Assembly: GCF_002909445.1 (NCBI RefSeq)
Contig: NZ_PPXC01000004.1
Location: 248,001 to 312,000 of the forward strand
Origin: Arthrobacter glacialis
Lineage (GTDB): Bacteria > Actinomycetota > Actinomycetes > Actinomycetales > Micrococcaceae
DNA length: 64,000 nt
Reading direction: 5' to 3'
A program made the position numbers and the translations under genes. Under the pieces are notes generated by a model. It made no database searches, had not been told where the DNA came from, and saw only the letters and a list, made by a program, of their open reading frames with translations. Position 1 is the stretch's first letter; each line of letters starts with the position of its first letter. Positions 51,051 to 58,701 of this stretch are shown here, piece after piece.

Positions 51051-51850
51051 CCGACACAACTTCAACGGCCTCGCCGGTACCCGCCGGGGTCAAGCCGCTG
51101 GTGGACATCCAGGGAGTCCACAAGTTCTTCGGCGAGCACCATGTGCTCAAGGGCATCGACATGAGCGTGAAACCCGGCGAGGTCTCAGTAATCATCGGCC
51201 CGTCAGGTTCCGGCAAGTCAACGCTCTTGCGCTGCATCAACCTCCTGGAAACCATCAGTGCCGGCCGGATTTATGTCCACGATGCCCTCATCGGGTTCAA
51301 GGAGATCAACGGCAAGTTGCACGACTTGAACACCAAGCAGATCGCCGGCCAGCGCCGGGAGATTGGCATGGTGTTTCAGCGCTTCAACCTGTTCCCGCAC
51401 AAGACTGCCCTGCAAAATGTGATTGAGGCTCCCACCCAGGTGAAGCGCCAGTCCAAGGCAGCGGCCAAACTGAAGGCACTTGAACTGTTGGAGATGGTGG
51501 GTCTTTCCGATCGCGCCAACTTCTACCCGGCTCAGCTGTCAGGTGGCCAGCAGCAGCGTGTTGCCATTGCCCGTGCGCTGGCCATGGAGCCGGAGTTGAT
51601 GCTCTTTGACGAGCCCACGTCAGCTCTGGACCCCGAGCTGGTGGGCGATGTCCTTGAAGTCATGAAAAAACTGGCCAAGTCAGGAATGACCATGATTGTG
51701 GTGACCCATGAGATTGGTTTTGCCCGCGAAGTGGGCGACACCTTGACGTTCATGGACGGCGGCGTGGTGGTGGAGAGCGGAAACCCGCGCGACATCATCG
51801 CCAACCCCCAGCATGACCGGACCAAGGAGTTCCTCAGCAGGGTCCTCTAA
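51047..51850 (+). CDS. Polar amino-acid ABC transporter ATPase
   Basis: A 267-residue GlnQ-type ATPase. Walker [11 protein letters not shown]-loop [16 protein letters not shown], signature [19 protein letters not shown], Walker [15 protein letters not shown], and switch [11 protein letters not shown]. It powers the permease encoded immediately upstream (ATGA overlap). The gene ends 13 bases before the long palindromic repeat that should terminate the operon. Confidence 0.94.
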   Translation: MTDTTSTASPVPAGVKPLVDIQGVHKFFGEHHVLKGIDMSVKPGEVSVIIGPSGSGKSTLLRCINLLETISAGRIYVHDALIGFKEINGKLHDLNTKQIAGQRREIGMVFQRFNLFPHKTALQNVIEAPTQVKRQSKAAAKLKALELLEMVGLSDRANFYPAQLSGGQQQRVAIARALAMEPELMLFDEPTSALDPELVGDVLEVMKKLAKSGMTMIVVTHEIGFAREVGDTLTFMDGGVVVESGNPRDIIANPQHDRTKEFLSRVL

Positions 51851-51863
51851 CCCCGTTCCTTCG

Positions 51864-51940
51864 AACTGACCCGCAGTAGTGGTCGAAAAACGACGAGAAA
51901 TCGCGTTTTTTCGACCACTACTGCGGGTCAGTTGGTTTTT
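51864..51940. repeat. Palindromic repeat family, copy 2 (complete)
   Basis: The 27 bases 51864-51890 are the exact reverse complement of 51907-51933, with a 16-base loop; ggtttttt follows. This is a strong plus-strand terminator for the ABC operon, placed between convergent genes. The arms start aactgacccgcagtagtggt, as in copy 1. Confidence 0.92.
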
Positions 51941-51942
51941 TG

Positions 51943-52857
51943 CTAGATGATGACGTTCAAGGCCGCGGCGTACCCCGCCGCGGCGGAACCGGTGGTTGAC
52001 GCCAATTGGTGGATGCCGCCGTCGTCCCCAAAAACCATGTCGCTGGCAAGCGTCGTGTTGGGGAAGTTCTGCTGGCTGGATTCGTATCCGGCGGACTCGT
52101 ACACCTCATTGCAGGAGGCCTCCGTCATGGCGATTTGGGATGTGCGCAGGATTTGTCCCGCCGAGGTGGCATTGGACATGCTCTCAAACACCTCAAAGTG
52201 CATGTGCGGCCAGCGGCCGTTGTAGGCACCCGGGAAGATGGTGGTGAACGTGAGCTGGCCGTTGGCGTCGGCCTCCTGGACGCCGCGCAGGAAGTTCTCG
52301 TTCTCCAGGCCCTGGTCATACAGGGAATACTTGCCGTCGCGGGTGGCGTGCCACAGGTACACGGCGGCACCGGAGAGCGGTTTGCAGCCCTGCGCATTGT
52401 CCAGAAGCGTCAAGGTGACCGTCAGCGGAACACCCTCGGCCCTGGTGGTCGAGGAGCCAAAACTGGCCACAATGTCACGGCGAACCACTCCGGACGCCGT
52501 GAGGACGTCGGGCCCGTTGGAGCCGTCGGCCGGGTACGGGCCACCTGTTTGCTCCGGAGTGTCCGGGGTGTTGGCGGTGCATTCGGCGAGTGCACGGGTG
52601 ACCTGTGCAGTGGCAACGGGTGTGCTGCTGGACGTGGCAGCAGGAGTGGTTGCGGCGGCGGGTGCAGACGTAGCGGCCATAGTGGCGCCAGCTGTGGAGG
52701 CGGTGCCGCCGGGAGCCGGTGTGCAGGCCGCCAGGCCCGCGATGGCGCCGGCTCCGAGCATGAGGCCCAAGGTGCGGCGGCGGGTGAACATGGTGCCCAG
52801 ATCAAATTCCAGGCCCCTGTCATGGTCGGGGTGCGGCGAGTTATTCATGGCATCCAC
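51943..52857 (-). CDS. Exported intradiol ring-cleavage dioxygenase-like lipoprotein
   Basis: A 304-residue protein. The N-terminus combines a twin-arginine motif (FTRRRTLGLMLG, residues 24-35) with a lipobox (LAAC, Cys at about 45), so Tat export followed by lipid anchoring is predicted. After a 45-residue Thr/Ala/Pro linker comes an intradiol dioxygenase fold: TGGPYPADG, VYLWHATRDGKYSLYD and FPGAYNGRWPHMHFEVF. These supply candidate Tyr, Tyr, His, His ligands for Fe(III). Cytoplasmic members open catechols. Extracellular forms are less well understood and may act on phenolic compounds in the medium. Confidence 0.85.
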   Translation of the reverse strand: MDAMNNSPHPDHDRGLEFDLGTMFTRRRTLGLMLGAGAIAGLAACTPAPGGTASTAGATMAATSAPAAATTPAATSSSTPVATAQVTRALAECTANTPDTPEQTGGPYPADGSNGPDVLTASGVVRRDIVASFGSSTTRAEGVPLTVTLTLLDNAQGCKPLSGAAVYLWHATRDGKYSLYDQGLENENFLRGVQEADANGQLTFTTIFPGAYNGRWPHMHFEVFESMSNATSAGQILRTSQIAMTEASCNEVYESAGYESSQQNFPNTTLASDMVFGDDGGIHQLASTTGSAAAGYAAALNVII

Positions 52858-52948
52858 TCCATCAAGGCTTGCTATGCATCAGCTGTGTTCCCACTGTACT
52901 GAGCATAAAAGCTTGCAACCAGACCCCGGCACAAACGCCGCTTTCCAA

Positions 52949-53022
52949 ACTGACCCGCAGAAAACGGCGAAAATTCACGATTTTGAGGTGTTTTTCGGCG
53001 TTTTCTGCGGGCTAGTTGGTTT
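52949..53022. repeat. Palindromic repeat family, copy 3, overlapping the menD stop
   Basis: Outer arms aactgacccgcagaaaacg and cgttttctgcgggctagtt share the aactgacccgcag end and the ttggtttt tail of copies 1 and 2, but the inner arm differs (aaaacggcgaaaa instead of tagtggtcgaaaaa). The pairing has a mismatch where gtc reads gct. The right end supplies the last codons (AAAACCAAC) and the TAG stop of menD. Confidence 0.8.
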
Positions 53023-54742
53023 TGAGGGCGGCGGCGATGCGGACGTGCTGTTCGCGCAGGCCTGCCCGTGTGGCCGACACCTCGATGATGCGCCGCCCGG
53101 CCACCGGCCCGGCCAGTGCCGCATCCAGCTCCGCAGCCGTACGGACCAGGGTGTGGCTGAAACCGTAGGCGGCGGCCAAGGCTGCCAGGTTCACGGTGTG
53201 TGGTGTGCCAAAGAAGCGTTCGACGGCGGCCGCGTAGTCCGGTGCCGCCGCGAGCTCACCGTGCTCCAAGACTGAGAAAATGCCGCCACCGCCATCATTC
53301 AAGACCACGATGTGCAGCGGGGGCGCCTGCTCGCTGGAACCAATGTTCAGGGCACCGGAGTCGTGCAAAAAGGTCAGGTCACCCACCAGGACGCGGGTTG
53401 GTTTGTGCGTTGCCAGCGCCACACCCGTGGCTGTTGCGACGGTGCCGTCGATGCCCGCCAAACCGCGGTTTGCGAAGATCCTGGCGTTGCTTTCTTCAGT
53501 GGGCTTTCCGGCTAGGTCAACGTCGCGCACAGGGTTGGACGAGCCCAGCACCAGGTTGCTGCCGGGATCTTGCTGGGCCCTTTCCCACAGTTTGCGGGCC
53601 ACCAGCTGACCGGCCAGCGCACCGGGCTGCGGCGCTTCCGCCAGTACGGCGTCGAGGGCGCCTTCAGCGTGAGCGGAGGCATCCTGCCAGGCCTGAAGCC
53701 AGCCGCTTGGCCCGCACCCGGCAAAGCCAGTCAGCTGGTCCCACTGGGTCAGGATCAGCTCCGGCCGCCGGCCGGATTCAAACCACGTCACGGGAGTTGG
53801 CAGATACAGCGCCCGTTCCAGCCCAGTGGTGGCCATCAACGTGCTGATTTCCCGGGACAGGGTGGGGCGGCCAAACAGCACCACGCGTTGGATGGGGCTG
53901 GAACTTTCGGGTCCAAATTGCTCCAGCAGGAGGCGGTAGGGGCCAATGGCGTTGGGCCCAAAGCGGGCGTTGGAAGAGGGCTCCGCCAGCAGCGGCAGCC
54001 CCAGCATGCGGGCAAAGTACTCGGCCTCGGGACCGGCGTCGTGCCCGGCCACCACCACCGTCCGGTGACTGGTGGAGGGCAACACCATGACGGGCTCGGC
54101 GCCTTCATCGGCTTTCGCGGGTGCACCGAGTTCACTGGGTGAACCGGCTGTACCGGGCGCATCAACAACTGGCAGCAGCCGCTCCCATTCGGAACCGTCC
54201 AGCGCTGGCGTCAGCGGATCCCGGAACGACAAATTAACCTGTACGGGCCCGCCCGGGATGCCTTCGAGCCGTCCGCGCGCGGCACTAAGGGCCGTGGAGA
54301 TCGCAGAGGTGGGGTCAATGCCGGCCGCAACGTCCGTGGCGAAGCGTACGTGCTCGCCAAAGAGATCCAGCTGGTTCGTTGTCTGGTTGGCCCCCGTGCC
54401 GCGCAGTTCATCGGGCCTGTCGGCGGACAGCACCACAAGCGGGATTCCGGCGTGGTTTGCCTCCATCACCGCTGGCAGGAGATTGCCGACGGCCGTTCCG
54501 GAGGTGGTCACCACAGCCACGGCGGCGTCAGCTCCCAGGGCCAGCCCCAGCGCCGTAAATCCGGCCACACGCTCGTCAATGCGCACGTACGTGCTCAGCC
54601 TGCCATCGGCTTCTGCCTCGGCCAGGGCATACACCAGGGGTGCGCTGCGCGATCCCGGCGCCAGCACCACATGTGCCACCCCTGCGCGTTCAAGCGCGTC
54701 AACTACATAGCGGGCGGAGTCCATTGAGCTAAGAAAAGTCAC
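53012..54742 (-). CDS. menD: 2-succinyl-5-enolpyruvyl-6-hydroxy-3-cyclohexene-1-carboxylate synthase
   Basis: A 576-residue ThDP enzyme. HVVLAPGSRSAPLVYAL, RIDERVAGFTALGLAL (catalytic Glu region), VVTTSGTAVGNLLPAVMEANHAGIPLVVLSADRP, RGTGANQTTNQLDLFG and LNDGGGGIFSVLEHGE (ThDP/Mg site) are all in place. It adds the succinic semialdehyde unit from 2-oxoglutarate to isochorismate. The start is either GTG 54742 or the ATG six codons on. The stop codon lies inside the palindromic repeat at 52949-53022. It is downstream of menC by 47 bases, in one operon. Confidence 0.94.
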   Translation of the reverse strand: MTFLSSMDSARYVVDALERAGVAHVVLAPGSRSAPLVYALAEAEADGRLSTYVRIDERVAGFTALGLALGADAAVAVVTTSGTAVGNLLPAVMEANHAGIPLVVLSADRPDELRGTGANQTTNQLDLFGEHVRFATDVAAGIDPTSAISTALSAARGRLEGIPGGPVQVNLSFRDPLTPALDGSEWERLLPVVDAPGTAGSPSELGAPAKADEGAEPVMVLPSTSHRTVVVAGHDAGPEAEYFARMLGLPLLAEPSSNARFGPNAIGPYRLLLEQFGPESSSPIQRVVLFGRPTLSREISTLMATTGLERALYLPTPVTWFESGRRPELILTQWDQLTGFAGCGPSGWLQAWQDASAHAEGALDAVLAEAPQPGALAGQLVARKLWERAQQDPGSNLVLGSSNPVRDVDLAGKPTEESNARIFANRGLAGIDGTVATATGVALATHKPTRVLVGDLTFLHDSGALNIGSSEQAPPLHIVVLNDGGGGIFSVLEHGELAAAPDYAAAVERFFGTPHTVNLAALAAAYGFSHTLVRTAAELDAALAGPVAGRRIIEVSATRAGLREQHVRIAAALKTN

Positions 54743-54789
54743 AGCCCCATCTAATCATCATGAGCTCATCCTGGGTTCACAGGGAGTTG

Positions 54790-55764
54790 TCAGAGCAGTG
54801 CGTAGCAGCGGCGCAGGCGCTGCAGCCACCACTCGCGGCGGTCCGCCGGTGCCGCACATTGCGCCAGCAGACCGGGGTCTGCCACCACCTCACGCACCTC
54901 CATGCCACCGGCAACTGCCACCAGGCTGGGATCGGCAATGTCGGCCGCCATGAGGGACACGGTGCCCAATCCACAGGCGTAGGGCAGCTCTGGAAGCGCG
55001 GCGGCCAGCGCCAACCCGGCGCTGATTCCCACGGACGAATCCAGGGCCGAACTCACCACGGCCGGCAGCCCGGCTTCAGCCACAATCTCCAGGGCACGCC
55101 GCACGCCACCCAGCGGCGCCGCCTTCACCACGAGGAGATCTGCTGCCCCGGCACGGGCCACGGCAAGGGGATCCGTGGCCTTGCGGACACTCTCGTCAGC
55201 GGCAATCAGCACAGTTCCGCGCAAGGCCACGCGTACAGCTGCCAGCTCCGCAATGGAGGCAACGGGCTGCTCGGCATATTCCAACCCAAAGACGGAGAGC
55301 ATTCGCAGCGCCGACACGGCCTGCTCAACATCCCAGCCGCCATTGGCATCCACCCGGATTTTGGCCTCGGGCAGCAAATGCCGCACGGCCCCCACACGGG
55401 CGGCGTCCTCGGACAGGGACTGCCCTGCCTCGGCCACCTTGATTTTCACCGTGTGAACGGCATCAAAGGCCGCCAATACTGCGGGAACCTGGGCCGGCGC
55501 CACAGCCGGAACCGTGGCGTTGACGGGCACCCAATCACGCACCCTCGCTGGCTGCCCCAGCCAGCCAGCCTCCAAAGCCGACGCCAACCACTTGGCGGAT
55601 TCGTCGTCGTCGTACTCCAGGAAGGGGCCAAATTCGCCCCATCCGGCAGGTCCTTTGAAAACCATCACCTCGCGGGCCTGAACACCCCTGAATTTCACGC
55701 GCATGGGGAGCGAAACGACGTGGGCGCCGGCCAGGACTTCATCCAGGGGTGGGAGCGAAAACAT
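54790..55764 (-). CDS. menC: o-Succinylbenzoate synthase
   Basis: A 324-residue enolase-superfamily protein. Catalytic Lys in HTVKIKV, metal ligands in RVDANGGW, EQP and AADES, and the second Lys in LLVVKAAPLGG. It dehydrates SHCHC to o-succinylbenzoate in menaquinone synthesis. The ATG follows a TACAGT box by six bases, so the transcript is likely leaderless. It heads the menC-menD operon. Confidence 0.92.
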   Translation of the reverse strand: MFSLPPLDEVLAGAHVVSLPMRVKFRGVQAREVMVFKGPAGWGEFGPFLEYDDDESAKWLASALEAGWLGQPARVRDWVPVNATVPAVAPAQVPAVLAAFDAVHTVKIKVAEAGQSLSEDAARVGAVRHLLPEAKIRVDANGGWDVEQAVSALRMLSVFGLEYAEQPVASIAELAAVRVALRGTVLIAADESVRKATDPLAVARAGAADLLVVKAAPLGGVRRALEIVAEAGLPAVVSSALDSSVGISAGLALAAALPELPYACGLGTVSLMAADIADPSLVAVAGGMEVREVVADPGLLAQCAAPADRREWWLQRLRRCYALL

Positions 55765-55776
55765 GTTCCCACTGTA
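55765..55776 (-). promoter_or_regulatory. Leaderless-type promoter of menC-menD
   Basis: TACAGT on the minus strand (55771-55776) is followed by gggaac and then ATG. GGGAAC is too close to the start to serve as a normal ribosome site. Confidence 0.5.
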
Positions 55777-55823
55777 GCGCCAAAGTCAGGGTGTTCCCAT
55801 GAAACTGTGGGAACCTAGAGGCG

Positions 55824-56720
55824 ATGAATACCCACGCCGCATCTCGACGCGCAAGCCCTCGCGGAGCAGGTGCTCCCAGAATTTCTGCGTGGCCTTTTAT
55901 AGTTGCGGCATTGATAAGTTTGGCCGGGTTAATCCTGACGTACAGATTCTTCGTCAATACCACCACGGGCCAGTTCATTGACGAGTCCGCTTTGGTGGAG
56001 GCTGCCGTGGTCCGGGATCGGATCGGCGCCCAAACGGCCCAGCTGCTGGACCTGCTGCCTGCCACCTCCGTGGTCATTGCTGCCGTGGTGGTCCTGTTCG
56101 TCACCGTTGCCAGGCGCCGCTGGAAGGCTGCCGGCATTGCCATTGCCGCCATGGCTGCCGCGAATCTCTCCACCCAGCTCATCAAAGCCGGACTGCCTGA
56201 CCGTCCGCACATGGGCGTTTCCACGTTGGCGTTGAATTCGCTGCCGTCCGGACACAGCACTTTGGCCGCCAGTGCCGCAGCCGCCGTTTTTCTGGTGGTG
56301 TCGCCGCGATGGCGACCCGCCGTCGCCTTTGTGGGCGGCGGCTACGCCATCATGGCCGGGGTTTCCACCCTCATCAACCAATGGCACCGCCCAGCCGACG
56401 TGCTGGCTGCGTTCTTTGTGGTGGCGTTGTGGACTGCCCTGGCGGCCCTTGCTGTCATGCGGAGCGGCCCCCAGTGGAATGTGTGGCTGGGCTCGAGTAG
56501 GCACTGGGCGTCCTCGCGCTGGTGGACGGCCTGCACGGTGATCCTTGCGGCCCTTGGCGTCGTACTCACAATGTTGAACCTGCGCGCTGCCGACGCCGCC
56601 GGAACCGTCAGCACCATCACTTATTTCTTCGCGGGGGTGGGCCAAATTGTGGCCGTGGGCTTTGGGCTGACGTTTGCGGCCACGCTGCTGCTTACCCTGC
56701 CAGTTCGACGCCGTTCCTAG
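55824..56720 (+). CDS. PAP2-family membrane phosphatase
   Basis: A 298-residue protein with about six membrane helices. The three phosphatase motifs are recognisable but altered: KAGLPDRP (five residues between Lys and Arg-Pro rather than six), NSLPSGHST (intact PSGH) and STLINQWHRPAD (the usual Arg after Ser is Thr; His and Asp kept). The family dephosphorylates lipid phosphates such as undecaprenyl or phosphatidic acid at the outer face of the membrane. The changed residues could lower activity. The gene is divergent from menC over 59 bases. Confidence 0.8.
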   Translation: MNTHAASRRASPRGAGAPRISAWPFIVAALISLAGLILTYRFFVNTTTGQFIDESALVEAAVVRDRIGAQTAQLLDLLPATSVVIAAVVVLFVTVARRRWKAAGIAIAAMAAANLSTQLIKAGLPDRPHMGVSTLALNSLPSGHSTLAASAAAAVFLVVSPRWRPAVAFVGGGYAIMAGVSTLINQWHRPADVLAAFFVVALWTALAALAVMRSGPQWNVWLGSSRHWASSRWWTACTVILAALGVVLTMLNLRAADAAGTVSTITYFFAGVGQIVAVGFGLTFAATLLLTLPVRRRS

Positions 56721-56729
56721 CCTTAGGCC

Positions 56730-57941
56730 TCACTGTCCCGGTGTGGCGGGCCGGCTGCGCGGCACCCAGTACCCCAGCACAGCTGCCGCAGCCAGTCCCA
56801 GGATGCCGGTGGCTGCGATGCCAAAGGACAAGGACACCACGGCTGTGAGCCCGGCCAAAATGGCGGGGCCGCTGGAGCCGCCACAGTCTGACAGGAATCT
56901 CCAGATGCCCAGGAATTGAGCCCGGCCGTGACGGGGCGAGTAGTCGGCCCCCAGCGTCATGATCATTCCGGAGCCAATACCGTTGCCGAAACCAATCAGG
57001 AGTGCCACCAGCAGCAGGGACCCGGCCCCCGTGGTGAGCGGCATGAGCAGCAAGGCGATCCCCATCAGTGTCATGGACGGTACGGCAACCCAGTTGCGGC
57101 CCTTTTTGTCCATGACCTTCCCTGCGGGATAAAAGACCAGCATGTCGATGGCACCGGACAACCCGTAAATCAACGACGTCGCGGCCGGGTCAAGGCCAAG
57201 GTTGTCGGCCCACAGCGGCACCACCACCTGGCGGGCCGATCGCACCGCGCTGACCAGGATCACACCAATGCCGATGGTGAGAAAGAGCCTGCGGTTGGCG
57301 ATGATCAAGGAGCGGACGGTGGGCATGGGCCCCTTGGGGGCGGGTCCGTTGCCGCTGACCAAGTCCGGCAGCCACCAGGCCAGGACCCCGGCAGCGCCGA
57401 TGGCCACCGCGGCAACCCAGTAGGCGCCCTGCAGGCCCACGAGGTGGATGACCAGCGCACCAATGAACGGTCCGGCAAACAGTCCAATACGCCCAACCCC
57501 GCCCAGGGTGGACATGGCGCGTGCCCGCATGAGCGGCGGCACGGCCTCGGTGAGGTAGCTCTGCCGGGCCAGGTTGAAGACGGCCGCCGCGGCACCGATG
57601 AGGAACACCCCGGCACCAAAGACCAGCAGATTGGGTGAAAAACCGCACAGCATCAGGGCGATCAGGCTGAGCCCGGCGGCACCCATCATGCTCAGGCGCT
57701 CCCCGAACTTTGCTGTCATGAGCGAGGCCGGGATGTTGCTGACCAGTGATCCGATCCCGATCAGGGCCACCACCAACGCAGCACCCGCCAGGGAGGAGCC
57801 CAGGTCGCGGGCACTGAGGGGAATGATGGGGAGGATGGCGCCTTCGCCGATGCCAAACAGCAATGATGGCCCAAACGCCGGGACGGCGATGGACCACAGG
57901 CTAAAGTCACCGGGGTTTGCGCTCTTGTTCACTATCCCCAC
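56730..57941 (-). CDS. MFS transporter
   Basis: A 403-residue, twelve-helix major facilitator protein. SNIPASLMTAKFGERLSMM (motif A region), LTEAVPPLMRARAMSTLGGVGRIGLFAGPFIGAL (motif C-like) and YPAGKVMDKKGRNWVAVPS (repeat of motif A) are visible. No substrate can be inferred. The start is GTG; a second GTG three codons on follows a TACAGT box by seven bases and may be the true one. It is 34 bases downstream of the MBL hydrolase gene, so it may be the last gene of the bkd operon. It converges with the PAP2 gene. Confidence 0.82.
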   Translation of the reverse strand: MGIVNKSANPGDFSLWSIAVPAFGPSLLFGIGEGAILPIIPLSARDLGSSLAGAALVVALIGIGSLVSNIPASLMTAKFGERLSMMGAAGLSLIALMLCGFSPNLLVFGAGVFLIGAAAAVFNLARQSYLTEAVPPLMRARAMSTLGGVGRIGLFAGPFIGALVIHLVGLQGAYWVAAVAIGAAGVLAWWLPDLVSGNGPAPKGPMPTVRSLIIANRRLFLTIGIGVILVSAVRSARQVVVPLWADNLGLDPAATSLIYGLSGAIDMLVFYPAGKVMDKKGRNWVAVPSMTLMGIALLLMPLTTGAGSLLLVALLIGFGNGIGSGMIMTLGADYSPRHGRAQFLGIWRFLSDCGGSSGPAILAGLTAVVSLSFGIAATGILGLAAAAVLGYWVPRSRPATPGQ

Positions 57942-57975
57942 TGTAGACCCGGCCGGCGACAGCTACGGTCACGAG

Positions 57976-58683
57976 TCAACCCTCCGGGCGGTCAGCTTCC
58001 ATGCGGTCGGCCATCCGGGCTGCAAACTCGGCGGTCACGGGCCGTCCATGGCCTGGCACCATGACGGGGAACCTATCCCCCATGCCTGCCAGCTGGTGCA
58101 GGACCTCGACCCATTCCAGCGGATACGAATCCTCACATTGCGGTTCGCCGCCTTCCTCCACCACGTCACCGGCAAAAAGCACACCGGGCGCCCCGACCAT
58201 CAAATCACCGTCTGTATGGCCACGCCCCAGGGTGAACAAGTCAACGCTGATCCCACCCAGACCCAACGTCACAACATCATCGTGAACCAGTTGTGTGGGC
58301 ACCACAATCCCGGTATCCAACCCCGTACCGGCAGCCATTTCCGGCTCGGCTCCGGCCACCTCGGCTCGTTGTGACTCCCCCGTCCCGGCGATGCTCCGCG
58401 CGGTGTTGGCGTGCGCCCAAAACTCGGTGACGCCGTCGTGCATGAAAACGGCGTTGCCAAAGAAGTGGTCCCAATGCGCATGGGTAATGGCCACAACCAG
58501 CGGCAGCTCAGTCAGTGTCCGCACGGCGAGCAAGATTTCATGTGCGTGCCGCGGCCCGCAGCCGGTGTCGATCAGCAATGCGCGTTCGGCACCAACAACG
58601 AGCCCAATGTTGACCAGGGCCCTTTCGCAAGAGCTGGGCATCCTGTAGATTCCACTGCCCAGTTGTTGCCATGAATCTGCCAT
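57976..58683 (-). CDS. MBL-fold metallo-hydrolase
   Basis: A 235-residue metallo-beta-lactamase-fold hydrolase. The zinc motif AITHAHWDHFFGN (H-x-H-x-D-H) is intact, with GRGHTDGDLMV and VPGHGRPV supplying the other His ligands. Many such proteins hydrolyse thioesters or lactones. Its gene lies 18 bases after the E2 gene of the oxoacid dehydrogenase, so a thioesterase or repair role linked to acyl-CoA metabolism is possible. AAGGTGG stands before the ATG. Confidence 0.85.
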   Translation of the reverse strand: MADSWQQLGSGIYRMPSSCERALVNIGLVVGAERALLIDTGCGPRHAHEILLAVRTLTELPLVVAITHAHWDHFFGNAVFMHDGVTEFWAHANTARSIAGTGESQRAEVAGAEPEMAAGTGLDTGIVVPTQLVHDDVVTLGLGGISVDLFTLGRGHTDGDLMVGAPGVLFAGDVVEEGGEPQCEDSYPLEWVEVLHQLAGMGDRFPVMVPGHGRPVTAEFAARMADRMEADRPEG

Positions 58684-58701
58684 GCACCCACCTTAGTGGC
58701 G

